Source: Leucocoprinus leucothites
Lineage: Eukaryota > Basidiomycota > Agaricomycetes > Agaricales > Agaricaceae
Assembly: GCA_013368445.1 (NCBI GenBank)
Contig: JAACJO010000005.1
Span: 1,798,001-1,862,000 of the forward strand
DNA length: 64,000 nt
Direction: 5' to 3'
Shown here in pieces: positions 10,932-21,835 of this stretch. The notes beneath the pieces were generated by a model that was not told the origin of the DNA, searched no databases, and was given only the letters and a program-made list of their open reading frames with translations. A program made the translations under genes and the position numbers. Each line of letters begins with the position of its first letter. The first letter of the stretch is position 1.

Positions 10932-11022
10932 CGGTCATTTAAAACATTTCTTTCATCCTCCTTATCGGTTCATCTCCTACCTTGATCTACTCCCCGACAG
11001 CTGGGATTTACATCCAAGGAGA

Positions 11023-13709
11023 ATGCCAACGATACCCTTATTGCACTTCAACGATGTTTATCGTGTGTCGCCACAGAAGATAGGACGATCGGGTGACACA
11101 GTAGATGTTACCCAGTTTGCGGCACTGATGAACAAATTACGAGGACAATGGGAGACCAGAGAGGATGGAAAGAAGGATGGCCTTGTGCTGTTTTCTGGAG
11201 ACTTGTTCTCCCCGTCGGTAGAGAGCTCAGTGACACGAGGGAGTCATATGGTGCGATTCCTTGACATTTCTCGTGTTGTTCTCATCACGAACGCCGAGCT
11301 GTCTGTAGGTGCCAGTGATGAATGAGATTGGGTTGGACATCGCGCTTGCAGGTCCGTTCAACTGATCCTCTTTCAAGACATTGATGTTGAGCCATCGACG
11401 ATATAGGAAACCATGACTTCGACTTTGGTACGCCCTATTTGGTGCACTTATTATCCGGGCTTACCATCGTATAGGATATCCTCAGTTGACCAACCTCATC
11501 AAAGACTCTACATACGTGCGCTCGCTCGCTCACTACAACTTTGCCCTCACCTCTGACGTCACCATATAGCCCTGGATTCTGAGTAACATCATTGACAGTC
11601 AAACGGGCAAAGTGCCTGAATTTCTTAATCCATTCCAAGTCGTTGAACGATGTGGGGTGCGCATCGGAGTTATAGGCCTTGTCGAGCAGTACGTTAGCCC
11701 TGACACCCGAATGTTAAAGTCTATTAACACCAATTTTTCGTAGGGACTGGATTGCTACCATTTCGTCCTGGCCCCCTGAGTTCGAACACAAGGATATGGT
11801 AGAGACCGGAATAGAGCTATCGAAACTGCTTAGGGATCCGAGTGGCGAGTACCGATGCGATATCATTCTCGCCTTGACCCATTGTCGGTACGTAGTCTCT
11901 ATTAGACCATCGCTATTAGATCATTGATCGCGGGCCCGTTCGTACGATGTTTCCAGGCTGCCTAACGTAGGGTTATTCATGCAACTTCCATCGCAGGCGC
12001 TCTTTTTTACCGGTTCTCATAGGATTTGAAATTAGCCAAACAGCTCCTTGCTCTGTCTTCTTCCGGCCGGGAATCCCAGCCCATCGTAAACGAACATGGT
12101 GTGGATATATTGCTTGGAGGGCATGACCACCTTTATTACATTAGCAAGGGTGCTGAGGAGTGGAAGAATTATGACAAGACGCAGCCAGTTCTTGGTGCTG
12201 AAGGGGACGAGGATGTTCTCGCCTTGAAGAGTGGTTCTGATTTCAGAGACCTCAGTGAAATTGCCCTCGAACTCGAAGATGCTCCCGAGGGCAATATTAG
12301 ACGCAAGATTATAAAGAGCCTCACCGGTAAAATTTGCTCCTGATCTACGGTTGATAGATACGAGTTGCTAATATTTCTGGCAGGTAAACGCCACACCATC
12401 CAACCTGGGATGGAGTCATCTGCTACTTTGGCTGAGATTTTGAAGAAAGTTCTGTCCTCCGTAAATTCTGCCATGAAGGCTCCAGTCTGTCAGACGACAA
12501 CTCTGCTTGACTTCCGTTCCCGTAATATTCGTATCGGCGAGGTAAGAGTACCAGTTGCTCAGTTCATTAGCAGGCGTTGACTTTAAGCCAGGCTGCTGCC
12601 CCAAACTGGATGGCAGATATCATCAGACATGCATATGATGACGCTCTCTGTCTTCAGGGCTCGGGAGGAGCAGATGGCGTTTTCATCTGTGCTGGTACTC
12701 TTCGAGGAGATTCTACTTATGGACCTGGTAGGAGGGTCATCTCTTGCGCCAGGTTTTGTACTGACTTAGTATCAGGTGTGGTTACCCTTGGCGATATTCT
12801 AGAAATATTGCCTTTTGATGACCCCGTAGTAGTTCTGGAGCTAGATGGTGAAGCTATTTGGGCAGTGCTGGAGGTTGCGTTGACTCCTTGGCCACGACAA
12901 GAAGGGTAAGCTTGGGCCCTCGATCGACTATCCCGGCTGACATTCACTGCTCAAGACGGTTCCCCGTCATTTCAGGCTTCAGGGTAACCTGGGATTCGCG
13001 CCGCCCCCCTGGTCAACGCGTTCTCAGCGTTACATTATTGAAAAACGGAGAGAAGCATAGCTCCAATGGATCGCAGGAACAGACCGTGGAAGAAGAACCC
13101 ATATTAAGGCAACGGGGTGGCAAGAAGTACAAGATTGTTACTCGGGATTACATTGCAGAAGGCCACGACGGGTTTGATGTTTTGAAGGGAAGCCCTTATC
13201 TTATTGACCATGAAAGCGGTGATCTCATGAGTGGCATTGTACGAAAGTATCTGATGGGTAAGTAACCCCTCGCCTGCTTTCGAGAAAAAGTTTAGCACGA
13301 GATTGAACATTTCTTACAACTAGGCTCGCAATTCGTTAACAAGATGTTACGATTGACGGTAGAGCAGAGACCTGCCAACTTGTCAAAGCGTACAAATCTG
13401 GCTCTCAATGATGCGCTCAAGGAACAGGCCAATCATGTTCGAGCAAGCGAAAACGAGAAGGCGGCCAGTCGATGGAAGAAGGCTATAGGCACTGTAATCG
13501 ACCAAACGAGGTCCAAGAAGCACTACCAGAACGCTCTTAATGTGTCAACGATGGAACATATGGATTTGGTGGAGCCGTTTGATGAATCTGCGCTTCGCAA
13601 GGGGCTAGAGGTTGGCTCGATCGCTCACCATGAAGTTGATGAAGACCTTTTGGTAATTACTCCAGAGGTTGATGGTAGACTGAAGGACATCGGCCGGGAG
13701 CCACAATAG
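11023..13709 (+). CDS. 5'-nucleotidase / UshA-type metallophosphoesterase, cytosolic
   Basis: Two-domain phosphoesterase of the 5'-nucleotidase family, hydrolysing nucleotides or other phosphomonoesters with a bimetal centre. From the ATG at 11023 the protein opens directly with metal motif LLHFNDVYRV, so there is no signal peptide and it should be cytosolic. It continues LVLFSGDLFSPS, GNHDFDFG, ILSNIID, VIGLVEQDW, ILALTHCR and the metal motif LLGGHDHLYY. The C-terminal nucleotide-binding domain has ICAGTLRGDSTYGPG, VTLGDILEILPFDDPVVVLE, FPVISGFRVTWDS and RDYIAEGHDGFDVLKGS. A helical basic tail of roughly 130 residues ends at TAG 13707-13709. The family's usual N-G-G/R motif is represented by AGTLRGD. 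Many short introns; substrate unknown. Confidence 0.9.
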
Positions 13710-13797
13710 CCATTGATAGCCACAGGGCAGCGTAGGAAACATAAATGAATCGTGGTACTCTCTGCACAACAAAAGAATAGGAAGCAGTCGTTGGTGT

Positions 13798-14460
13798 TCA
13801 GCTCGTTCCTTTTTCTTCTACAGTGGCTACTGCCACCTTTTCTGGTCCGTCGCCAGTCACTGCACGAACGTAATGTGCAAGGGTTCCCGATGCACTGCCA
13901 ATACCAGCGCCACCAAGTATTACTATCTCTAATGAGACAAAAGTGACAGAGAGGAGACCGAAACGTCTCACAGTTCACTATATTTGCCCTGTTCCAGAAA
14001 ATCGCCGGAGTCAGAAGAGCCATCAAAGCAGCGCCAATGGTTGAGTGATCTCGCAATCGTATTCGATTGATCTAGGAAATAGAAGCTTGACCTCGCTGGA
14101 TCAACAATGCCTGTATCAAGTACTCACATCATAAGTGGTCTCAAGTCGGCGCTGGTGGACAAATTCTTGGCTGGAATATTGATATCTTCCATATGCAACA
14201 CTTCCGCCAGCGGCGGCTCCTATGATTCTGCGAGATTGATGAAGCTGAAAGGAAAAGATTTAAATGGGCGCACCTGCCAGGCCGCCCACCCATGTCGCCC
14301 GGAGAAACTTGTTTGGCGACCAAGCTCCCCTACCTCGCCTTACGAGAATGAACGCAGTGTAAATGGGAGGTGAAAGAATAGAGAAAATTTGATAACCAGT
14401 GTTCATTGACTGGCGCACAAGAAAATTCGTATTTGCATCATGGGCTGTAGATGTGTTCAT
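13798..14460 (-). CDS. Small multi-pass membrane protein, unknown function
   Basis: Spliced gene read from the ATG complementing 14458-14460. Exons give SMNTGYQIFSILSPPIYTAF, RRGRGAWSPNKFLRATWVGG, then GAAAGGSVAYGRYQYSSQEF, INRIRLRDHSTIGAALMALL and, from the last exon, VILGGAGIGSASGTLAHYVR, ending in KVAVATVEEKGTS with the stop at 13798-13800. Frames join cleanly over three short introns with GT-AG ends. About 170 residues with three to four glycine-rich membrane segments, no signal peptide and no catalytic motif. It is convergent with the 5'-nucleotidase gene (89 bp) and divergent from the acidic nuclear protein. I do not recognise a named family; glycine-rich helices of this kind occur in mitochondrial inner-membrane proteins, but that is only a guess. 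Confidence 0.7.
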
Positions 14461-14623
14461 TGCTGAACCTCTTCAGGTCGTGCTGGACCACATCAACTGA
14501 GGCTGCAGAGATGTTGCTTGCTGGGGTCAGTGCGTCAGCTTACATAAGCATGACTAATTCTGAATTTGCGCAATGCGTCCTTCAGTTCTAGCGACTCAGT
14601 TTGTTGTCCTCTTCCACTCTGCT

Positions 14624-17544
14624 ATGACCACGACAATCATGGAATCGTACGACGCTCAGATGACTGACTATCAAACTGACCTCGACGTCCAAATGCATCT
14701 CTCATCATCGGATCCCTGGTTTCAGGATGTGGCTCCGATGGAAGACGATCTCGCTTTCCAGCAAAAAGGATCCATGCCAGACACATTACCTACGATTGAA
14801 GTCGACATGGAAGCCTATGTGGAGGATGAGCATATCGAGTATGAAATGGTGGATGACCATCATGGTCATCAACTAACCTCTGGCGAGCTGCTGGATGTTG
14901 ATGTCCTCGACGCCTCTGCTGTGCAGTCACCTTCCGCCACGGTGACGCCTTTGCCTCTTACGCCGTCCATCGAATACCCACAACCTCAGCTACCAGAAGG
15001 CCATTCTTCAACTACTGAAGCGTCTCTAACAAACCCTACCCTTCCTCAAATCTCACGAGAAACTACGGCAGACGCCTCGGTTCCAGAAAATTCCGAGTCC
15101 GTCGCGACCACTCAGCTTGACTCGATTTCCAATGTTCATCCAGCCACTGTCTCGTTCCCCGAAAAATTCTCACCTCATGAGGACGGCGTTTCCGAGCATC
15201 AGGCCTCAGTTTCTTATGCAAATGATGACGTAGGAGGACATGACCATTCAACACCGCAGCCTGACGTGGTTCCAGCACTAGCTGGACTCACGGAGAATGT
15301 TTCTTCTAAACTAGAGGGAACTGCGGCCGCTGAACCAGTTGTTTTCCCTATTAGCAAGGACCAAATTGACTCACATTACCTTGATCAGGGTCCGCAACAG
15401 ACCGCGCATATCCCTGACATTGCATCCGAAGCTGTCGAGAATTCCGAAGTAACCATTATTCATGGAAATCCAATTGAATCTTTTCCACATGACACAGTGA
15501 CCGTAGAGCCCACCTCCCCTCCATCACAACCTCCCCATACCGACAGCGCGGGCGCTGTGATTTCTCAAGATTCGCTTCCCACACCTGCACCGCTGGAGCA
15601 TCCGCCGCAAGAGCAGTCGGATGAGGTGACAGAGCGTGCTTCCGTATATGAGCAGAACCCTTCCACTGCACAGCCGGGTGAAGAAACAGCCGAAACATTG
15701 AATGAAGTTTTGAATGAGGCTTCCGAAGAAATACATCTGGATACTCCCCCACCTGTCCTCCTGTCCATTTTTTCTACCGACCACCCCGAGCTCTGTCTGT
15801 TCAACAAACCTTCAGAACCTCTCCCGAACGAAGACGAGAATCAAGAGCGTCACATCCTTTTCCAGCAAGCTACTTCCCTTTATTACGAATCATTGGCTAG
15901 TGCGTTCGAAGCTCTGCGACAAGATGAATATGTTAGCACCGTCCTCGAGGTTACGGGTAATGAACTGGGATTAGAGGCCTATGACCTTGATCTGGCCATC
16001 ACAGAGGCATGTTTTCCATTAATTGTACCGACGATCGCTAACAGTATTCCACCAGGATAATTACTACGGTCGAGAAATTAGCCTTCATGACATCTATGTC
16101 TTGCATACGTCCGCTAATCTTACTGGTCCTCTTCGCCTTCGACTATACATTTCTGGACCGCGATTCATCGTTCGTTATCATATGCTCCAAGAGGGACTTG
16201 TTAATCTTCACGTCGATGGGTCGCAGGGCTCTGACCATGACGAAACTGGTTGGTGGACAAATCTATTTCATTGTTATTGCCTTTGGAATAACCTTTCCTT
16301 CCCAGACGTTTCACAACCTGATGACTCCGACCTGCACGGGGACGTCTATGAGCACGATGAAGACGCGGATGAAGAACAGGTCTTTCCTGCCGGAACAACA
16401 CTCGAAACCTCGGAAGGACACGAAGCCCAACCTGAGGACGAAGAGCGCAGCCACACAGATGGATATCACGAAGTACCTCATGAAGACGGAGACGCAGAGG
16501 AGGCCACAGAGCAAACGGGTGAAATTGACCTTTCTACTCTTCCTGACTTCGTTGATTCTCCAGAAGCTGCGGAAGAACCTGATCAAGAACAAAGTGCAGA
16601 GTCTAGTGCTACTTCATATCTAGTGGCTGCTGGTCCTGGTGACACTTCGGCGGTCGATGGCTCCATTGAAATCGCTCGCGGCGACCAAATCAATTCGATT
16701 TCGGACGTCCCGGGAAACACTGAGCCACAGCACACTGATCAATTCCAAGAAGCGTCGACGGTGACTGAAAAAGCAGTAACTGGACTACAAGATGAGCATC
16801 AGGGGCAAGATACTAGTGGAAGCGAAACGAGTGTAGTTGAAGATACCTTGGAAGCCCAGTCTTCTGAAGGCATGTTGTTTTATCTCGATCGACGTTGATT
16901 GTGACCGCTAACTCGCGCCTTCCAACTAGCACAAGATGAAACCGCTATACCAGAGCATTCAGACGACGGGACAGAGGGAACTCCCTATCCAGAGCAAGGT
17001 GAATCCACTAACTACGAACGTGAGTTACATCCGCATGCGATTTCATATTTCGTCCTAATTCTTTGTTTCATTAGCAACAGAGGCTCTAGAAGGAACCATA
17101 GAAGACGCTGGCCATGATCAACACGAAGTTACTGAGGGGGACGCTGTGCATGATGAACATGCGAACGCTGAGTTTGACACGCATGCTCATGGTAAGTATT
17201 CCAATCTGTTGCTAAGCTCCCAGAGATGCTAACCCGGCTTAAGCCCTAGAAGAACTTCAAGATTTCGATGGCGACCCTTGGGACGATGAATTGGATGGTG
17301 AAGGTGACCCCGATACCACCTGGGAAGCGGAGAAGGACAATGGGGATGAGTCTATCTCGAACGAAAGCTCTGTGACACTTTCAAGCAAGGCCTCTAAACG
17401 CAGTTTTGACGATTTCGGCCTTGAACACTCTGAAGATGACAGCTTCGTTCCAGAATCTCTGAGTGCGTTTTCTCCTTCAGATCTTGTCCGTTTACAGCTC
17501 TAAAAAGAAAGGCTACAGGTCCTAAACGTGCTAGAGTGGAGTGA
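14624..17544 (+). CDS. Long acidic, disordered protein with conserved core and C-terminal nuclear signal
   Basis: I chose the ATG at 14624 (MTTTIMESYDAQ); an in-frame ATG at 14573 would add 17 unlikely residues. The first roughly 390 residues are acidic and rich in Ser, Thr, Pro, Glu. A folded-looking core begins at about 15760 (FSTDHPELCLFNKPSEPLP), continues as LFQQATSLYYESLASAFEAL and AYDLDLAITE, then after an intron NYYGREISLHDIYVLHTSAN and GPLRLRLYISGPRFIVRYHM. More acidic sequence follows across four small exons. The last intron (17462-17500 or so) joins to LKRKATGPKRARVE, a bipartite basic nuclear signal, ending at TGA 17542-17544. No enzyme motif is visible. I read it as a nuclear, probably chromatin- or transcription-associated protein, but cannot name the family. 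Confidence 0.75.
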
Positions 17545-18200
17545 CATAAAGCTACTCCCCTCGTCGCTGGCCTAGGCACCCTGATTCTTGGTTCAAGAAC
17601 TCAACAGGGGTCACATCTATGCAGCCAGCAACATACCCTCCCTCCCGTGAAACGGACCCAAGATTATTATAGGCTAAGTTATTTCACTCACGGGACTTCT
17701 GCAAGCATATGAAATATCCTTTACACACATCTAATCCACTCTGCGAGGTAAGTCTTTCCTGACCAGAACTTCCAGGCACGTCGCGTGAGGGCCAGATGTC
17801 GGGCATTTTTTTTCGAATGGAGCAGGAGGCTTTTCAGGCGTATACCTCAAACTGTTTCTTCCATCATGTTGTTTTTACATTTCCATTTGGCATCATGGTT
17901 TTTGCACGTATGATTTGTAATATTCGATGTCTTCGTTGTATTATGTTGTTGCATAGTTTTACGGTATAGAAAGTTGCATTTTTGTGCTCCTGCAGTAGCA
18001 GGACCTTACTGAGAGCCAAGTGTGACGCGGGAATTACCGACTCTAACACCTTTACAAAAATGAATTGATGGGGACTCAATTTATATCTCTTACAGTAGCC
18101 ATCTGCATCACTTTCAGGTCTCTCATGACAATAGGTCTTTAGCGAAGGGTATCGTTATATCCAGCACCCCACAAACGGCAAATAGAACCTATCAATTTTC
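17545..18200. other. Spacer between acidic protein gene and RPC82
   Basis: 656 bp with no supported gene. AT-rich segments around 17860-18080 look like 3' UTR and promoter. Open frames on the minus strand are short and lack domain signal. Confidence 0.3.
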
Positions 18201-20325
18201 ATGGCGGATGTCAACACCGCTAGACTATGCTCTGAGATCATCCACACGCACTTCGGGCCTCTCACTGCTGTAGGGATTGTCCCTTTCTCGTTGCCTTGTG
18301 TCCTCGGTTGATTTTTTTTTTTTTTTGCTTAGCAAGTAGTTTCTATTCTCCTCATTCGTGGCCGGCTGCCTTTACCTCAAATTGTTCGGTACACTCAGCT
18401 CAAACCTCGGACTGTACGGGCATCCATTCTTGTCCTCGTCCAACACAACCTACTTTGGCACGCAAAGAGTGACGACGAGACGGAGGTTTTCGAGGTGAAT
18501 GTAGATGAGTGTCTCATGCGCCTGAGGTTTGGGAAGGCAGTTTTTCTGGCTCGGCAGCTATTTGGACAGGCGGTGGGTCTGACTCCATGTTTTAGTTGCT
18601 GCTTGACAGTTTTTGACGAAGGTTGTGATTACTGTGACAGGGGGGAGAAATTGTGCAAATTGTCCTTGACCACGGCAAATTGCGTTTGCCGGAAATGTTG
18701 GGTCTGCTCAGGATCTACGAGCATAAAGGTACTTCTCAGAGCTTCAGTTTCGCGATTTCAATTCAATCTACCTTATAGCTGTTGCCGTCTATCGTGGCAC
18801 TGTGCACAAGCTGGTTGCTGGAGCTTACCTCAAGCCTTCGACAACTTTGTCGCATGTATCGCCGAAAGACAAGCAAATCAAGTATGAGGCCGAGGAAAAG
18901 GCGAAGATATCCGGATTTCCCACAGCAAAGGAGTTGAGGGAAGCGAAACAGGTTGCAGAGGCAAGACTGAAGCGAGAGGAAGAGGAGGCTGAGAAAGCAG
19001 GATTGGTGAGTCCAATGAATTCCTTTTGCTTTGTTCAGGCAAAAGAAACTCAAGATAAGATTAGAAACGTAAAACAGCTGACCAGACCATTCATCGAGGC
19101 AGGAAGCGGAAAATAGACGAAAGCGATGAGATTGCTGTTGACGTGAGTTCATCGTGGTCCCCTCGTTAACATTAATCGTAACGACATCATTTTCAGGAAA
19201 CGGTGTATTTCCGAGTGAATTTTGACAAGTTCAACGTTCATATACGGAACAACGTTAGGCCAGCAACCTCATTATACGCTCTCTAATACTAATCAATATT
19301 TGCAGTTGATCGTTGATGCTGCACGCAAGAGGTACAATGAAGGTGCAGCAACAGTATTACGGGGTCTTCTCAAGATCACGGAGGATTCCCAAAAGAATGT
19401 TTCCGAGATTCGTTCAGGTGAGTTTGACCTCATTCTTACGAGGCAGTATTATAAGACTCCACTAGAGCCCATGTCCGTCCCAAGTATTGTGGTGCACCTC
19501 TCAGAAGAAGACAGCCTGGCACGCGGACTCATATTGGATGAGAAAAGGCCCTCGAATGCGACCTGCATAAAGGAGTATCTGGGGATGTTGTCATGTGGCG
19601 ATAACCCGACGCCTACCGGCAAGGCAGCTTCTTTTGTTTCTTTCAGCTCTTCAAAAGTCCAAGTAGAATTTGACATTGTTGGGCGGCGGTTGCGGAGGCA
19701 TGTTTTGGAGTCGGTAACTAGGGAAAAGCATGGCAATGAGGGCGTCAGGATCTTACGACTACTAATGAACACTGGAAAAATGGATGACAAGCAGGCATGT
19801 TTCTCCCCGCTAGAATTGGAATACTGGACTGATGAAGCTATTAGATTTCAAAGATAGTGATGATGGCAGGGAAAGACGTCCGCTCCCTACTCACCGCCCT
19901 TGCTGCTGACTCACTCATTAGCACTCAAGAAGTGCCCAAGAGTGCGGACCGGAATCCCACTCGTACATTTTACTTGTGGTAAGCCCCTTGGCGCCCGTCA
20001 ACCTCATCAATTATTGAACCACGTCTACAGGCACGTTGATCAGCACAAGGCCTTTTTGGCAATACTAGGACAGGTGTACAAAACGCTGTACAATATCAGC
20101 ATGCGGCGGCGCGCCGAGCAAGAAGTTCCGGAGGTCAAGGCTGTACTCGAGAAGCGGGAGCGGAGTGACGTGCGTCAGGATGAGAGCTTGTTGACCCGAC
20201 TAGAGCGGGAACTCATCAAGGAGTGGGAAGGGAAATTGCAAAGGCTGACGGCTTTGGAGATGAGGGTAGAAGAAACTCTATATATTCTGAAGGACCTAGG
20301 AGTACTGGGAATAGATGATGATTGA
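18201..20325 (+). CDS. RPC82: DNA-directed RNA polymerase III subunit C82/RPC3
   Basis: Subunit of the C82-C34-C31 trimer of RNA polymerase III, which helps open promoters of tRNA and 5S genes. The ATG at 18201 begins MADVNTARLCSEIIHTHFGP. After a 63-nt intron (18270-18332) come VVSILLIRGRLPLPQIVRYT and RASILVLVQHNLLWHA, the first winged helix. Later blocks are FGKAVFLARQLFGQAGGEIV, the acidic-basic region with SGFPTAKELREAKQVAEARL, VYFRVNFDKFNVHIRNN, RKRYNEGAATVLRGLL, VEFDIVGRRLRRHVLESVT and GVRILRLLMNTGKMDDKQ. The end is a coiled-coil tail, RLTALEMRVEETLYILKDL, stopping at 20323-20325. Four winged helices plus a C-terminal coiled coil match the family. It is tandem with the next gene. Confidence 0.92.
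18312..18326 (+). repeat. T15 homopolymer in first intron of RPC82
   Basis: Fifteen consecutive T bases lie just before the 3' splice site (GCTTAG) of the first RPC82 intron. It forms an extreme polypyrimidine tract. Confidence 0.9.
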
Positions 20326-20491
20326 CCTTAGCTTTCTGGTTAAACTCGACGTCCATGAAATGTGTTGCGTGAGTGTGTCGTTGACGGCTGTCATTCCGTG
20401 GATATCAAGTAAATGATACGCTCGAGTCATGCGGGAACGAGCGCGGAACTAGATCACTGCCGTTTCGGCCTTGCCTACTTGGAGCATTTCC

Positions 20492-21701
20492 ATGTTCAAA
20501 GGCATAAAGTGCACTCTTCCCAATATCCCTTACCTCAGGCTCCTTCAACGCAACACCATGAAGCTAGGAGGCTCTATCGCCACAGAGACTGCTTGCGCCT
20601 ATGTCTACTCTTCTGAAGGCAGCGTACCCCCTCACCCGGGCCCAGAATGGACTCGTTTTGTCTGTGTTTCTGACAATCATTCTCGGACTCTCTATGACAT
20701 GCCCGCAGGAGACGTATTACTTCATTCTGGGGACCTGAGCAGTTGGGGCTACCCTCAGCAAGTCATGGTGACTCTGGATTGGATAAAGAGTTTGGATTAT
20801 CCCACAAAAATGTAACTGTTCCTCCAAGAGGGCTTTAATGATAGACCGGACCTTGACTAACCAATGCGTATCTTAGAATTATTGCTGGTAACCACGATGT
20901 TAGTATAGCATTACACCGGCGGGTTTATGGAGTCGCTTTTGACATTCGTCTTTGTCTAAACAGCTTTGTCTGGACAAAGACCTTCCTGCTTCGGTCTTTG
21001 AAGGAGCGGATCTAGTGTGTCAAATTTCCTGCTTTCATAGAGGCAAACACTAGACCTCATTTCACATAGGATAACGACACACTGATCGCAATGCAGGAAC
21101 ACGTTAGAGGGGAAGAGATGAAGATAGCGAATGTTCATTATTTAGAGTACGAGCCATTCGAGTTTACTACGTCATCTGGGAGGAAATGGAAGGCGTTTGG
21201 TTCCCCCGTAAGTCGTAGGAGTCCACAATGTTCTGACAATGAATACAAACATAATCTTCAGGCATCACCGAAACATGCAGCCGGAGCTTTTCAATATGTG
21301 GAACGCGAGGAAGCAACAGGTACTGAACCTATGGCTCCAAGGTTCTCTCCAAAACTCTGACCCCGCGAAATGCAGTAATCTACGACAAGATACCGAGCGA
21401 CACCGAAATCCTTTTGACTCACACACCACCAAAGCACTGTCTTGATCTAACGAAGCGAGGCAAAGAGGCAGGTTGTAGAGCTCTGCGAGACCGTCTAAAG
21501 AGACTGCCGGCATGTAGACTGCATGTGTTTGGGTAAGGGGACATTTTTGATCATCGGAAAAGACGATCTGATATACTGGGTAGACATATTCATGAAGATG
21601 CGGGAGTTGATATATTAGACGTGAAAGGTGGAATAAGAGTAGCAGTGAATGCAGCAATAGCACGATCTGGAGAAATTATTGTAGTTGATCTGCTGAACTA
21701 A
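20492..21701 (+). CDS. Calcineurin-like metallophosphoesterase, MPPED family
   Basis: Single-domain metal-dependent phosphoesterase resembling MPPED1/MPPED2 (UPF0046). The ATG at 20492 begins MFKGIKCTLPNIPYL; the next in-frame ATG at 20560 is an alternative. Motifs in order are FVCVSDNHSRTLYDMPAGDV, LLHSGDLSSWGYPQQ, then after an intron IIAGNHD, LCLDKDLP, WKAFGSP, DTEILLTHTPPKHCLDLTKR, and GHIHEDAG, with the last split by an intron after 21535. The end is VAVNAAIARSGEIIVVDLLN (TAA 21699-21701). D-x-H is D-x-N-H here (VSDNH), as in many members; the other metal ligands (GD, GNHD, H, GHIH) are present. Family members are reported as weak cyclic-nucleotide phosphodiesterases; the substrate is unknown here. 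Confidence 0.88.
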
Positions 21702-21835
21702 AGTACTTCAAGTTGTGTATAGCCGAATCAGAGCGCCAGTGACACAATTCACACTCCGCTACCTATTCATTTCAGGCGCGTCTCTCTCATATATAAACGC
21801 GTTCGTGCCCTACCACCTCCTCCCACCACCCCGCA

